From Antedon mediterranea (Eukaryota; Echinodermata; Crinoidea; Comatulida; Antedonidae), in contig NC_092675.1 of the NCBI RefSeq assembly GCF_964355755.1, forward strand, positions 31,148,912-31,212,911: a stretch of DNA of 64,000 bases, read 5' to 3'. Positions 20,775 through 32,460 of the stretch are shown here, in pieces. Position 1 is the first letter of the stretch, and each line of letters opens with the position of its first letter. Position numbers and translations under genes: made by a program. The notes below the pieces were generated by a model. That model saw only the letters and a program-made list of their open reading frames with translations. It was not told the origin of the DNA and made no database searches.

Positions 20775-23700
20775 ATGGCCGATCATGAGTTTGATGCCTT
20801 GAGAAACTATCTACAAAACAACGTTTATCCTGTAAATTATTCTGAAATATTAAAACGAAGTTTGCGACGGAAAGCCAAGAACTTTACAATTCTTCGTGAT
20901 ATCTTGTATTACAAACAACATTCTGGTAGATTGTTGCGTGTATTGTTACCGAAAGAAAAACACGAAGTGTTAAACAGTATCCATAAGCAGGCACATGGTG
21001 GTCACTTGGGTGTCAACAAAACGTAAGTTTAAAGTTTGTCAATTAAATAATATTTAAGCTTCGATAAGTTTCTGGGTGACTTTAAAACTGTTTATATGTT
21101 TGGCCAGGTGGAATGCCATCCTGAGATGAGTATTAGTAATTAGTACAGCATTGTTTTTAAATGATTTTATACGTAATTTTACTTTCTGTGGACCACAGAA
21201 TTCGAAACAAATGATTAAATGAATGAATTAAATGAATAATAACTAATACTTATCAATTGAAAAATGTATAATGACCGTGTACATTATGAAGTTAGTATTT
21301 TATATATAGATTCAAACATATTTTTATACCTCCATGAATGAAAAATATGTTAAGTCGATAATAATTTCTACTCAATATATTATCGCAATTAATTGTATAA
21401 ATATATTGAAGTTGAACATAAAATATCACATGTAAAAAATACAAAACATATATTGGCATTCAATAATTAATCAAAAATGTTCCGAATATGAGCACTGTTT
21501 CAATAATTTGACAGATTATTATTATATAATTTACACAGTGCTACACAACGCATATATCTTTAGTTCAAAATTAAGATATCTCTTTTAATAAAGATAGATT
21601 ATTTCAATTGAAAACTAAGATGTCTTACTTTTTAAAAGAAATATCTATGTTAATAGATATTTTTTTGTAGGCTTATTACACCTCGAAAAACCAAGAAGAA
21701 TACAGTACAACTAGCTCTATCTATAATAGTAATGTTTTAGTTTTATAACAGTTCATATACGGTACTCTACACGTGCCCACTGCATAACTAACACAGAAAA
21801 AAATCCACTTGTGATATTCCGAATGGGACAAGAATCTTCCATTCTAAATATCTTGGTAAGTAAGTAATATAGAGATATCCCTCATGAGAGATATCTTAGT
21901 TTTAAATAGTGATACAAATACTTCCCGAATGAAAACTTATTCAGGTCTTGGTATAATAAATATGTTCAATATTAGTTGCTCATTCATAATGCAAAAAGCC
22001 ATATCAGTATTAACTTTCGTTCGTTTAAAATGTATACTTATGAAAGAAAACACAATTTGACAAAAAAAAAGGTAAGGAAGAAGACTTTTATTATGTAACT
22101 TTAAAGTGGATTATTACATTTTTTTTTAGGGAATACTTCTTTAAAAAAAACGCATTTTCAATAACAAAACTAGTTTCCAATCCCCCGGTAATGGAGTAAA
22201 ACCACCTGCAGCTTATGTAATGAAAAAAATTAACACCATGTAGAACGATCAACAACGAATGTAGGAACGAAAATTGCATCCCAGCTAATGTAGGACTATC
22301 GCCAGCTAATGTAGAAAATATATATTTTACAAACCTAAATGTCTAAATCATGTGCAAATGCATCTGTTTACTTAGCTATCCATCTATCCACGTCTCGTAA
22401 CCGACCAACTTTCTAAAACGACCACACATCGTAAGCAACCAACTCTTTTAAGGGACCGTTTCTCATAATCGACTTCCTCTCTCGTAACGACAACTTTTTT
22501 GGGTGACCACCTCTATTAAACGGCCATCGTCTCTGTTAAGGGATCGCTTCCCATAATCGACCAACTATTGTAAGTGATCACATCCTCTCATTATGGACCG
22601 CTTCTCATAATCGACCACCTCTCGTAGTAAGCGACCACCTCTCTTAACAACCACAACTCTCGTAAGCGACCGCTTTTTATTTTCGACCGCCTCTCGTAAG
22701 TGATGATCTCTTTTAGAAGACCACCATATCTCTAAATGGACCGCTTCTCATAATATACCAACTCTTGTATAAATCACCTCTCTTAAGTGACCACTTCTAA
22801 TAAACGACCTCTCTGTTAGGAGACCGCTTCTCATAATCGATCACATATCGTAAGCGACCACCTCCCTTATCGACCACATCTTTCGTAAGTGACCACCTAT
22901 TTTAAAGGACCACTACCTCTCGCAATCTACCATTGTGGCTCACTAAAAAGTACCCGGTTTCCTTAATAGGGTGTCCTCTACATTTTAAAAATAAATAAAT
23001 TTAACCAGTATGTAGTGTTAAAACGTATATATTTCCCCTTGTTTATTTTTTAAAAAAAAGTGGCGATTTTTATATCTACTCTGTCGCACATTCACCAAGC
23101 GTACACAATAATTCTAGTAGGACAATTAATTATTTATACTTTTCAAGTTAGTTTTTTATTGCCTGAGTGAATTATTACCAGATTGAGGGCGTAGTTATTT
23201 TGTATGGGAGGCTGCACTCAATTTGAAGTTTATATGGGGGTATTTAGAATGTAAACACGGTACAATCAGGGAGATGTAAATCTCCCTGGTACAATGTGAC
23301 ACGGAATCATCACGGACTGATGGACATTTTTCATAGAAGGTATCTTTTCCCTTTTCAATATTCATTTATCATTGTCAAATAAAAAAACTAGAAACATAGA
23401 TAAATATTAAAAGTGAATTAATCAGTTGTGCCCAGTGCTTGCCTTAAACGAAAAGTTAAAATATATGGAACGCCAAACTGTAATGTTATTATAATGCATT
23501 GATGAGAATGGTGATGTGAACTGCGGTAATAAATAATAAATAATATTAAAAAACAAAATAAAATTAAAATATTTAAAGAATCCATAATACAGTTTTAAGG
23601 TCAATAGTAAACCTACAAAGAGATTGAATATCATCAATACAATAAACACATTTTTTTTTTTTTTTAACAGTTGGAAAAAGATACGCGAAAGGTATTATTG

Positions 23701-26599
23701 GAAGGGGTCATTTGATGGTGTTCGTAATTTTATAGCCGCCTGTGATCAGTGCCAACGGAAAGAAGTTTTAAAAAAAGCAAAAGTGCCACTTCAACCTATA
23801 CCCGTAACAGATACTGCTTTCAGACAGATCGGTATGGATATTGTTGGGCCTTTGGTAAAGACAGAAAATGGTAAGGTATCTCATGACAAATTACTGAAAA
23901 ACAAAAATGCTGTGACTGGATAAAAAAGCTAAATCAAAACGTAAAAGTAAAAAGCAAGAAGACATGAATGAAATACGTTCAGAAAACTTTGTAATTCATT
24001 CTTCAGGGCCTAAAATTACAGTTAATAATTAGTTCTGTTCGGCCTTTATTGTAATAGGGCTGAACTTAAATTTATTATTGTAAAGGCACAAGCGCAATTT
24101 CTGTGAGGTTTCTTGAAATTGTTAACTAAACTAAAATTATGACAGTTCTCTTTTTTACACTGTCAACAAAAACTAGATTTACCAAGAATCAGATGCTCTT
24201 ATTATTGTCACCGGATTTACATCGATTATGGCTATACTGTAATAATCTTTATTTCTGCCTGTTTTAATTTGATCCAAACCATGACTGGGGTAATACTGTT
24301 CAGCGCATAGAGGTTTTACAACATTAGGCGCTATGTAAATCCACGATATTATTATTGTTCTTGTTCTTATTATATTTATTGATATTAATATTGTTATTAT
24401 TATTGTTATTTCATTCGTACAGTTCGGGTGTTGTACATCTCATCATGACATTTTGACACTACTATTATTACGGCTTATTATATTATTATTTGCTGTGTTT
24501 CAGGTAATCGGTACTTACTTGTATTTACGGAGTACCTTACCAAATGGGTGGAAGCTGATGCAATTCCAGATAAATCTGCTAAAACAGTGCTGAGATCTTT
24601 TATTGATTTTGTCTGCAGACATGGAACACCTTCTATATTGATTACAGACCAGGGTAGAGAGTTTTGTAATGAGCTGAATGACAGCTTCTGTAAGCTGATT
24701 GGGGTAGACCACAGAGTTGCCTCACCATACCATCCTCAAACAGGCGGGCAAACGGAGCGCTTTAACAGAACACTTTGCACAATGCTTATGACGTTGACCA
24801 ACGCAGACCAAAATGACTGGGATATACAACTCCCATACGTGTTGTTTGCCTACAGAACATCCGAGCACAAGTCTACGAAATGTGACCCATTCTCATTAGT
24901 TTACGGTAGAAAGGCTGTGTTGCCTGTAGAATTACGTATTCCCATCGTTTCGTCTAATAAAGATGACATATCCGGAACTGTTCCTTTAAAAATAAGAGTG
25001 GACGCTTTTTTGAAACTCAAAGATTCAAGGAGAAAGGCATCAGAAAATATCAAAAAAGCACAGAAAAAGCAAAAACATTATCATGATGCTGGTGTTAAAA
25101 GCAACACGTACTATGCAGGAGATCAAGTGCTCTTGCAGAATTCCAGAAATTTGTCAAGAAAGGGAGGCAAACTTAATGCTCGATGGACTGGTCCATATAT
25201 TATAGAAAAAGTCCTCACTCACAATACATATCGACTAAAAGGAAGAAGGGCTATTGTTAACGGAAACAAGATCAGACATTACAAGTCCGATAAAACAACC
25301 TCTTTGAACTGTCCATCATCAAGCACTAAACAGAAATGTAATACCAATGATAAGCATCTCCCTCCAAAGAAACGAAAGCGAACGCCAGACATCCCACCTG
25401 AAGTAACGCACCATGATAACATACCTACATCCAAGAATGGTGATATCACACCGGATGATCACATTATTAACATACCTACATCCAAGAATGTTGATGATAA
25501 CGATAACAGACCTACATCCAAGAATTATGATATCACACCGGATGATCACATTAACATACCTACATCCAAGAACGATGATATCACACTGGATAATCACGAT
25601 AACATACCTACATTAGACAATGATAATGTCGCACCGGATGATGACCATGACAACAGTAGGCCTGTATCTGATAGTGATGTGGTATACCTCAACACGAAAA
25701 CTTCAAGAAAGTTATTCTTTCCTGTCGATGCCAATTGGCAGCTTGAAAAGGCAGCACCATTTGGTATCAATGTCAAAAATTTTCACAAAACTCACTTAAA
25801 ATGTGAAATGGACAAGGCAGCCAGGCCTACTAAAGTTGTTAATATGAGAGGGGACGGCAACTGTCTTTTTAGGGCTTTGAGTTATATTCTCTTTGGTGTC
25901 CAGAACTACCATGTAGTTGTACGGGATTACATACTAAACTATATGTCCATGAACAAAAACCTATTTGAAAAAATTGAATCCAGATCATTTGAACGATACG
26001 TGGAAGACACGAGAATGGGGGAATATGGGACATGGGGTTCGGACATCGAAATCATGGCATTTGCGACCATGTCAAATACGAATGTTTATGTTTACAGTAA
26101 ATATGGAAGAAGGAAAGGGCTTCCACATTATGAATGGTTGAAATATGCACCAATAAGTAATCAGTTTGGTGATTTAGTATCTGAAAGAAACATCTACCTA
26201 TCAAACTTATGTGCACACTTTGAGCCTGTCCTGGATGTAGACAAGAAAACTTATGACGCTGAATTAAAATACACTCGTACACCATACGCACCAATCAAAA
26301 ACCACCTTGCACGGAAATACTGGGATATTGTATCCGATGTGACCCTCAATGCTGCTCTGGTAGATAATTACGAAGATGAAGCGGTAATGCGTTCCGAAGG
26401 CATTATGGACGTTATATACGTATCTGAATTCACGGACACACATTATGACATTGAAGCAGTCAACCATCTAAAAGATGATATCGATCCAAATATATTCAAT
26501 TTGCTTTGTGACATGGAACATTTCCCGGAAAGGATTCATCAGAGCAACAATGAAGTACCTGGACAATTATATGTTGATTCATACAACGTCACTCTTTAA
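20775..26599 (+). CDS. Integrase (H2C2, DDE, GPY/F) fused to OTU cysteine protease, 847 aa, intron-containing
   Basis: Three exons join in phase: 20775-21022, 23671-23870 and 24504-26599. The H2C2 zinc site is split by intron 1 (HKQAH, H70/H74; CDQC, C107/C110). The catalytic core has D139 (MDIVGPL), D198 (ITDQG) and E234 (GGQTERF), with exactly 35 residues between the last two. The GPY/F module is near 375-395 (ARWTGPYIIEKV). A basic PPKKRKR (about 436-442) may be an NLS. A PTSKN..ITPDDH repeat linker spans about 455-534. The OTU domain follows: GDGNC (D600, C603), GTWGSDIEIMA, and H721 in CAHFEPV, so the protease triad looks complete. No RT, gag or LTR was found, and retrotransposon integrases lack introns, so this is either a Ginger-type DNA transposase or a domesticated gene. 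The intact frame suggests it is used or recent. Confidence 0.85.
22190..22935. repeat. GACCACCTCTCGTAAG repeat, single arm, in intron of integrase-OTU gene
   Basis: It begins with CAGCTAATGTAG blocks and AAACCTAAATGTCTAAATC, then TATCCATCTATCCACGTCTC and some 20 variants of CGACCACCTCTCGTAA. This matches one arm of the foldback at 18250-19222; the second arm is missing. Confidence 0.7.
23267..23288. mobile_element. 22-bp CAGGGAG hairpin between 7-bp direct repeats
   Basis: CAGGGAGAT-GTAA-ATCTCCCTG is flanked on both sides by GTACAAT (23260-23266 and 23289-23295). A second hairpin of the same type, with a different 7-bp flank, is at 38308-38327. Confidence 0.6.
25420..25640. repeat. Coding minisatellite in the integrase-OTU linker
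   Basis: ACATACCTACATCCAAGAA plus TGATATCACACCGGATGATCA repeat four to five times in frame, with one degenerate last copy. They encode the Asp/Pro/Thr-rich linker between the NLS and OTU parts. Confidence 0.85.
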
Positions 26600-26639
26600 C
26601 TGTAGGCCTACCTATGACCGGTAATCTCAACATACACAG

Positions 26640-27000
26640 AAGCATTAAATGGTGAAAAGGGTATTTGTTTACCTTATAGAGGTAAGTTTCGTTAATGCTT
26701 TGATTTTTTACAGGTGCTTCCGTCAAGAGGAGATTGTCGGCTTTGTCTGAAACTCATCGACGAAGAAATACCAATTGCATTTGTCGGACCAGAAAGAAGA
26801 ACATAGATTCACCACAGCGGCTAATTAAAGCGTCACCATCTTTCATTGAATCAACGGAAGACGAATATCTGAGCATAAGTACGTCAAAGGCTCAAGGGGT
26901 CTAATGGCAGGTAACAACAGATCAAATACAGTGTGTCCAGTGTAAACATGCAATGATGTGTCATGCGCCCTGCTTTGATCGCTACAAGGATTAAAAAATT
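26640..27000 (+). other. Possible zinc-ribbon exons downstream of the integrase-OTU gene
   Basis: A donor (TATAGAG|GTAAGT) near 26681, an acceptor at 26713 and a further acceptor-like site near 26909 bound short frames. One reads RGDCRLCLKLIDEEIPIAFV from 26714 to a TAG at 26806. Another reads IQCVQCKHAMMCHAPCFDRY and ends in TAA near 26990. Together CxxC ... CxxC..H..C..PCF resembles the Cys-rich tail of piggyBac-type transposases. The exons do not join in one open frame, so this is a decayed or alternative 3' end. Low certainty. Confidence 0.35.
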
Positions 27001-27009
27001 AATTAAAAA

Positions 27010-27650
27010 GCAGATTGTATAAAAGAATAACGCGACTAAAGGTCCGGTAAGGTAAAAGTACGTGAATTAGATTGTAACTAGTGTTTATTTTTATTGTATT
27101 TTTATGTTTAAAAAACTTTTTCATATTTACAACTCATATGATTCTGTTTCATAATGTTATGCAATTTTCTTCTATAATATGTTTTCTTTGGTCAAAGGGG
27201 CACATACAAACGTGCAACCTACCCTCGCTATGATCATCAACCTTGACGTGGTAGCGAGGCTTGCGTGCTTCCAATGTATTGGTAGCCAGACCAATGATGA
27301 TCAATAACAAAGTAAAATAAATACAAACACACTTACTGAAACAAGTTTTAATAGCAATAAATAAATAAATAAATAAATATTTTTCTGTAACTATTGTTCA
27401 TTATTATTACACTATTATTATTTTATCCTGTTAATATAAGTAATGATCAATGATATATAATTTATGTTTACAAAACTCGTTCATATTTACAACTCATTCT
27501 GACAAGATAACAACATTTAATATTTTTGTAATTCACAATTCATACATTTATTTGTAATGTATTCATGAATTTGCTTTTCCTTCATCCAATCTACATAGTA
27601 GATATATGAAACTATTGTTCTAACCACGTGACTATGTAGCATAGAACATT
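27010..27650. other. AT-rich intergenic stretch with AATA microsatellite
   Basis: No gene seen. (AAAT)n occurs at about 27354-27380. Confidence 0.6.
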
Positions 27651-27739
27651 AATTCTAAACCGCCCGGTAATATACTGAAATTTAATTAATTAATTTGAAA
27701 CGATAAAGATGAGGAAATCTGTGAGAATGAGTTAAAGTC

Positions 27740-27810
27740 GCCCCAACCGAGACTCGAACTCGGACCGCCTGCTTGATATGCAGATGTCCTAACCGTTAGA
27801 CCACTGGGGC
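27740..27810 (-). pseudogene. tRNA-like sequence (anticodon-loop ATC), SINE head copy 1
   Basis: The minus strand folds as a tRNA: acceptor GCCCCAG with TTGGGGC, A box TGGTCTAACGG, anticodon stem CTGC/GCAG with loop ATATCAA, and B box GAGTTCGAGTC. The loop gives anticodon AUC (Asp), which is not the normal GUC. The tRNA part continues into a body shared with copy 2 (CATCTTTATCGTTTCAAATT, then CCGGGCGGTTT), so it is best read as a tRNA-derived SINE. Confidence 0.6.
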
Positions 27811-28005
27811 TTTCACGGTTCGAACTCGATTGGATAGCGACTCTTTAACATTCTCGGCGTGGTACGGCGGAACAGCACTAGTCCTCAGTTGTAAACACAA
27901 CAGGCATAGAAATAAATTCCAAACCGCCCGGTGATACACTGAAAATGATTTAATTAATTTTTGAAACGATAAAGATGAGGAAATCTGAGAGAATGAGAAA
28001 AAGTC

Positions 28006-28076
28006 GCCCCAACCGAGGCTCGAACTCGGACCGTCGGCTTGATATGCAGTTGCCCTAACCATTAGACCACTGGGGC
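28006..28076 (-). pseudogene. tRNA-like sequence, SINE head copy 2
   Basis: Same family as the copy at 27740-27810, in the same orientation about 266 bp away, including its downstream body. The anticodon stem has a mismatch (CTGC against GCCG), which argues against a working tRNA. Confidence 0.6.
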
Positions 28077-28150
28077 TTTCATGGTATTGTTCTTTAACTC
28101 GACCGGATAACGACCCTTTAACATTCTCGGCGTGGTACGGTTGGAACACA

Positions 28151-28185
<35 letters not shown>

Positions 28186-28296
28186 CAGTAACAAGTGTAC
28201 ATTATTGTAAATATAACAAATACATATATATTATATATATATATATATATATGTATATGTATTTGTTATATTTACAATAATGTACACTTGTTACTG
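28186..28296. repeat. 111-bp near-perfect palindrome with AT core
   Basis: CAGTAACAAGTGTACATTAT ... at the left and its exact reverse complement at the right give arms of about 44 bp around an (AT)n core. An (AT)n run also precedes it at 28152-28181. Confidence 0.85.
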
Positions 28297-29039
28297 AACT
28301 ATGGAGTATTTTTTTTTTCCGAAATAAAAGAAGAATGAATGAATGAATTTATTTTCAATCTTTCTACATAACAACAAATATATAGTATAACAGGGGAGTA
28401 GCGGAAAAGCAAAAGTAAAGTAAATTTGAACCAGCCAAACATGTATGAAACATTATCCAGTAAGCACATTTTATAAGAAGCTTTTGTTTATTAAAATGGG
28501 TTTCTCTGAAATTCCAGAAGTTTATTAAACATTGAAAATAACACAATCGCCTTTAAACAAAATGCTGTTCAAAAAAAGAATCGGTTGAAGCAAGCGTTCT
28601 TATAACATCCGATAAAATGAAGGTTCAATAAAGTAGCCCTATTAACAAATGTATGAGGTCTCAGGCCTATCCCATATTAATTATTTTTATAGATACATTA
28701 ATTTTAAGATTCCAGATACCGAATTGTTGTTTTTTTACATAACAAGTCATTTTTTCTTTGAATATAAATTCTGATTTAAGGACAAAATACTAAAATAAAT
28801 ACTTACACCAAAGGTGCATAAAAACGTGTTGATGTGGCGCTATATCGATGTCATTATCTTTGCATTCACCCTAGACGCACATAGTGTGACACCCCTACCA
28901 TATTCTCGATGTGACGATCAATGTACCAATTAACATAATACTTCAGTAAAACTGATTATGTTTTTTCAAGAGATCAGCTATATCGTGTTGATTATAAAAA
29001 GGTGCAACTTTTAATTGATTGGGGATTAAACAAGTAAAC

Positions 29040-32000
29040 TATTTATTCTTCTTGTCTTTACTCGTACAAAATAATATAACGGTCGCTAATTGGAAGTGTT
29101 TAAACTAAAGTGATCTATAATTGGAAGAGGACCCGTACAATTACTTGTTTTTTATCACATGATTATAAACTATTTATTCTTCTTGTCTTAACTAGTATTT
29201 ATTCTTCTTGTCTTTATTCATACAAAATAATATAACGGTCGCTAAATGGAAGTGTCTTAAAGTAAAGTGACCTTTAATTGGAAAAGGACCAGTACAATTA
29301 CTTATTTTTTATCACATGATTAAAATCTATTTATTCTTCTTGTCTGTACTCATACAAAATAATATAACGGTCGCTAATTGGAAGTGTCTTAAAGTAAAGT
29401 GATCTTTAATTGGAAGAGGACCAGTACAATTACTTGTTTTTTATCACATGATTAAAATCTATTTATTCTTCTTGTCTGTACTCATACAAAATAATATAAC
29501 GGTCGCTAAATGGAAGTGTCTTAAAGTAAAGTGATCTTTCATTGGAAGAGGACCAGTACAATTACTTGTTTTTTATCACATGATTAAAATCTATTTATTC
29601 TTCTAATTGTCTGTACTCATACAAAATAATATAACGGTCGCTAATTGGAGGTGTCTTACAGTAAAGTGACCTTTAATTGGAAGAGGACCAGTACAATTAC
29701 TTATTTTATATCACATGATTATAAACTATTTATGCTTCTTGTTTTCATTCATAAAAAATAATATAACGGTCGCTAATTGGAAGTGTTTTAAAGTAAAGTG
29801 ATCTTTCATTGGAAGAGGACCAGTACAATTACTTGTTTTTTATCACATGAATAAAATCTATTTATTCTTCTTGTCTGTACTCATACAAAATAATATAACG
29901 GTCGCTAAATGGAAGTGTCTTACAGTAAAGTGACCTTTAATTGGAAGAGGACCAGTACAATTACTTATTTTTTATCACATGATTAAAATCTATTTATTCT
30001 TCTTGTCTGTACTCATACAAAATAATATAACGGTCGCTAATTGGAAGTGTCTTAAAGTAAAGTGATCTTTAATTGGAAGAGGACCAGTACAATTACTTGT
30101 TTTTTATCACATGATTAAAATCTATTTATTCTTCTTGTCTGTACTCATACAAAATAATATAACGGTCGCTAAATGGAAGTGTCTTACAGTAAAGTGACCT
30201 TTAATTGGAAGAGGACCAGTACAATTACTTATTTTTTATCACATGATTAAAATCTATTTATTCTTCTTGTCTGTACTCATACAAAATAATATAACGGTCG
30301 CTAATTGGAAGTGTCTTAAAGTAAAGTGATCTTTAATTGGAAGAGGACCAGTACAATTACTTGTTTTTTATCACATGATTAAAATCTATTTATTCTTCTT
30401 GTCTGTACTCATACAAAATAATATAACGGTCGCTAATTGGAAGTGTCTTAAAGTAAAGTGATCTTTCATTGGAAGAGGACCAGTACAATTACTTGTTTTT
30501 TATCACATGATTAAAATCTATTTATTCTTCTAATTGTCTGTACTCATACAAAATAATATAACGGTCGCTAATTGGAGGTGTCTTACAGTAAAGTGACCTT
30601 TAATTGGAAGAGGACCAGGACAATTACTTATTTTATATCACATGATTATAAACTATTTATGCTTCTTGTTTTTATTCATAAAAAATAATATAACGGTCGC
30701 TAATTGGAAGTGTCTTAAAGTAAAGTGATCTTTCATTGGAAGAGGACCAGTACAATTACTTGTTTTTTATCACATGATTAAAATCTATTTATTCTTCTTG
30801 TCTGTACTCATACAAAATAATATAACGGTCGCTAATTGGAAGTGTCTTACAGTAAAGTGACCTTTAATTGGAAGAGTACCCGTACAATTACTTATTTTAT
30901 ATCACATGATTATAAACTATTTATTATTCTTGTCTTTATTCATACAAAATAATATAACGGTCGCTAAATGGAAGTTTCTTGAAGTAAAGTGACCTTTAAT
31001 TGGAAGAGGACCAGTACAATTACTTATTTTTTATCACCTGATTAAAATCTATTTATTATTCTTGTCTGTACTCATACAAAATAATATAACGGTCGCTAAT
31101 TGGAAGTGTCTTAAAGTAAAGTGATCTTTAATTGGAAGAGGACCAGTACAATTACTTGTTTTTTTATCACATGATTAAAATCTATTTATTCTTATTGTCT
31201 GTACTCATACAAAATAATATAACGGTCGCTAAATGGAAGTGTCTTAAAGTAAAGTGATCTTTCATTGGAAGAGGACCAGTACAATTACTTGTTTTTTATT
31301 ACATGATTAAAATCTATTTATTCTTCTAATTGTCTGTACTCATACAAAATAATATAACGGTCGCTAATTGGAAGTGTCTTAAAGTAAAGTGATCTTTAAT
31401 TGGAAGAAGACCAGTACAATTACTTATTTTATATCACATGATTATAAACTATTTATGCTTCATGTTTTTATTCATAAAAAATAATATAACGGTCGCTAAT
31501 TGGAAGTGTCTTAAAGTAAAGTGATCTTTCATTGGAAGAGGACCAGTACAATTACTTGTTTTTTATCACATGATTAAAATCTATTTATTCTTCTTGTCTG
31601 TACTCATACAAAATAATATAACGGTCGCTAATTGGAAGTGTCTTACAGTAAAGTGACCTTTAATTGGAAGAGGACCAGTACAATTACTTGTTTTTTATCA
31701 CATGATTAAAATCTATTTATTCTTCTTGTCTGTACTCATACAAAACAATATAACGGTCGCTAATTGGAAGTGTCTTAAAGTAAAGTGATCTTTAATTGAA
31801 AGAGGACCAGTACAATTACTTGTTTTTTTGTCATATGATTAAAATCTATTTATTATTCTTGCCTTTATTCATACAAAATAATATAACGGTCGCTAATTGG
31901 AAGTGTTTAAATTAAAGTGATCTTTAATTGGAAGAGGACCAGTACAATTACTTGTTTTTTATCACATGATTAAAATCTATTTATTCTTCTTGTTTCTATT

Positions 32001-32460
32001 CATACAAAACAATAATAACGGTCGCTAATTGGAAGTGTTTAAATTTAAGTGATCTTTAATTGGAAGAGGACCAGTACAATTACTTGTTTTTTATCACATG
32101 ATTATAAACTATTTATTATTCTTGTCTTTACTCATACAAAATAATAAAACGGTCGCTAATTGGAAGTGTTTAATTTTAAGTGATCTTTAATTGGAAGAGG
32201 ACCAGTACAATTACTTGTTTTTTGTCACATGATTAAAAACTATTATTACTCTTGTCTTTACTCATACAAAACAATAAAAATGGTCGCTAATTGGAAGTGT
32301 CTAAACTAAAGTGTTCTTTAATTGGAAGAGGACCAGTATAATTACTTGTTTTTATTACATGATTATTATTATATTGTTATTTATTCTTCTTGTCTTTATT
32401 CATACCAAATAATATAATGGTCGCTAATTGGAGGTGTTTTAAGCCAAGTTATCTTTGAAA
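29040..32460. repeat. 132-bp satellite, about 26 copies, with higher-order pattern
   Basis: ATAATATAACGGTCGCTAAT recurs at 132-bp steps (for example 29369, 29501, 29768, 29900). Each unit also holds GGAAGAGGACCAGTACAATT and TATCACATGATTA. Variant units (TTCTAATTGTCTG, followed by TATGCTTCTTGTTTT) recur near 29610, 30529 and 31325, showing multi-unit (6-7 copy) blocks. Edge copies (29.0-29.2 kb and 31.9-32.4 kb) are the most diverged. No ORF. Confidence 0.95.

Noticed and set aside
20775-26599. Reading the integrase as part of an ordinary gypsy retrotransposon
   Set aside because: No LTRs, primer site, gag, protease or RT are visible, the frame is split by two introns, and an OTU domain follows.
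27740-28076. Two functional tRNA-Asp genes
   Set aside because: The anticodon would be AUC, the second copy has a broken anticodon stem, and both are joined to a shared SINE body.
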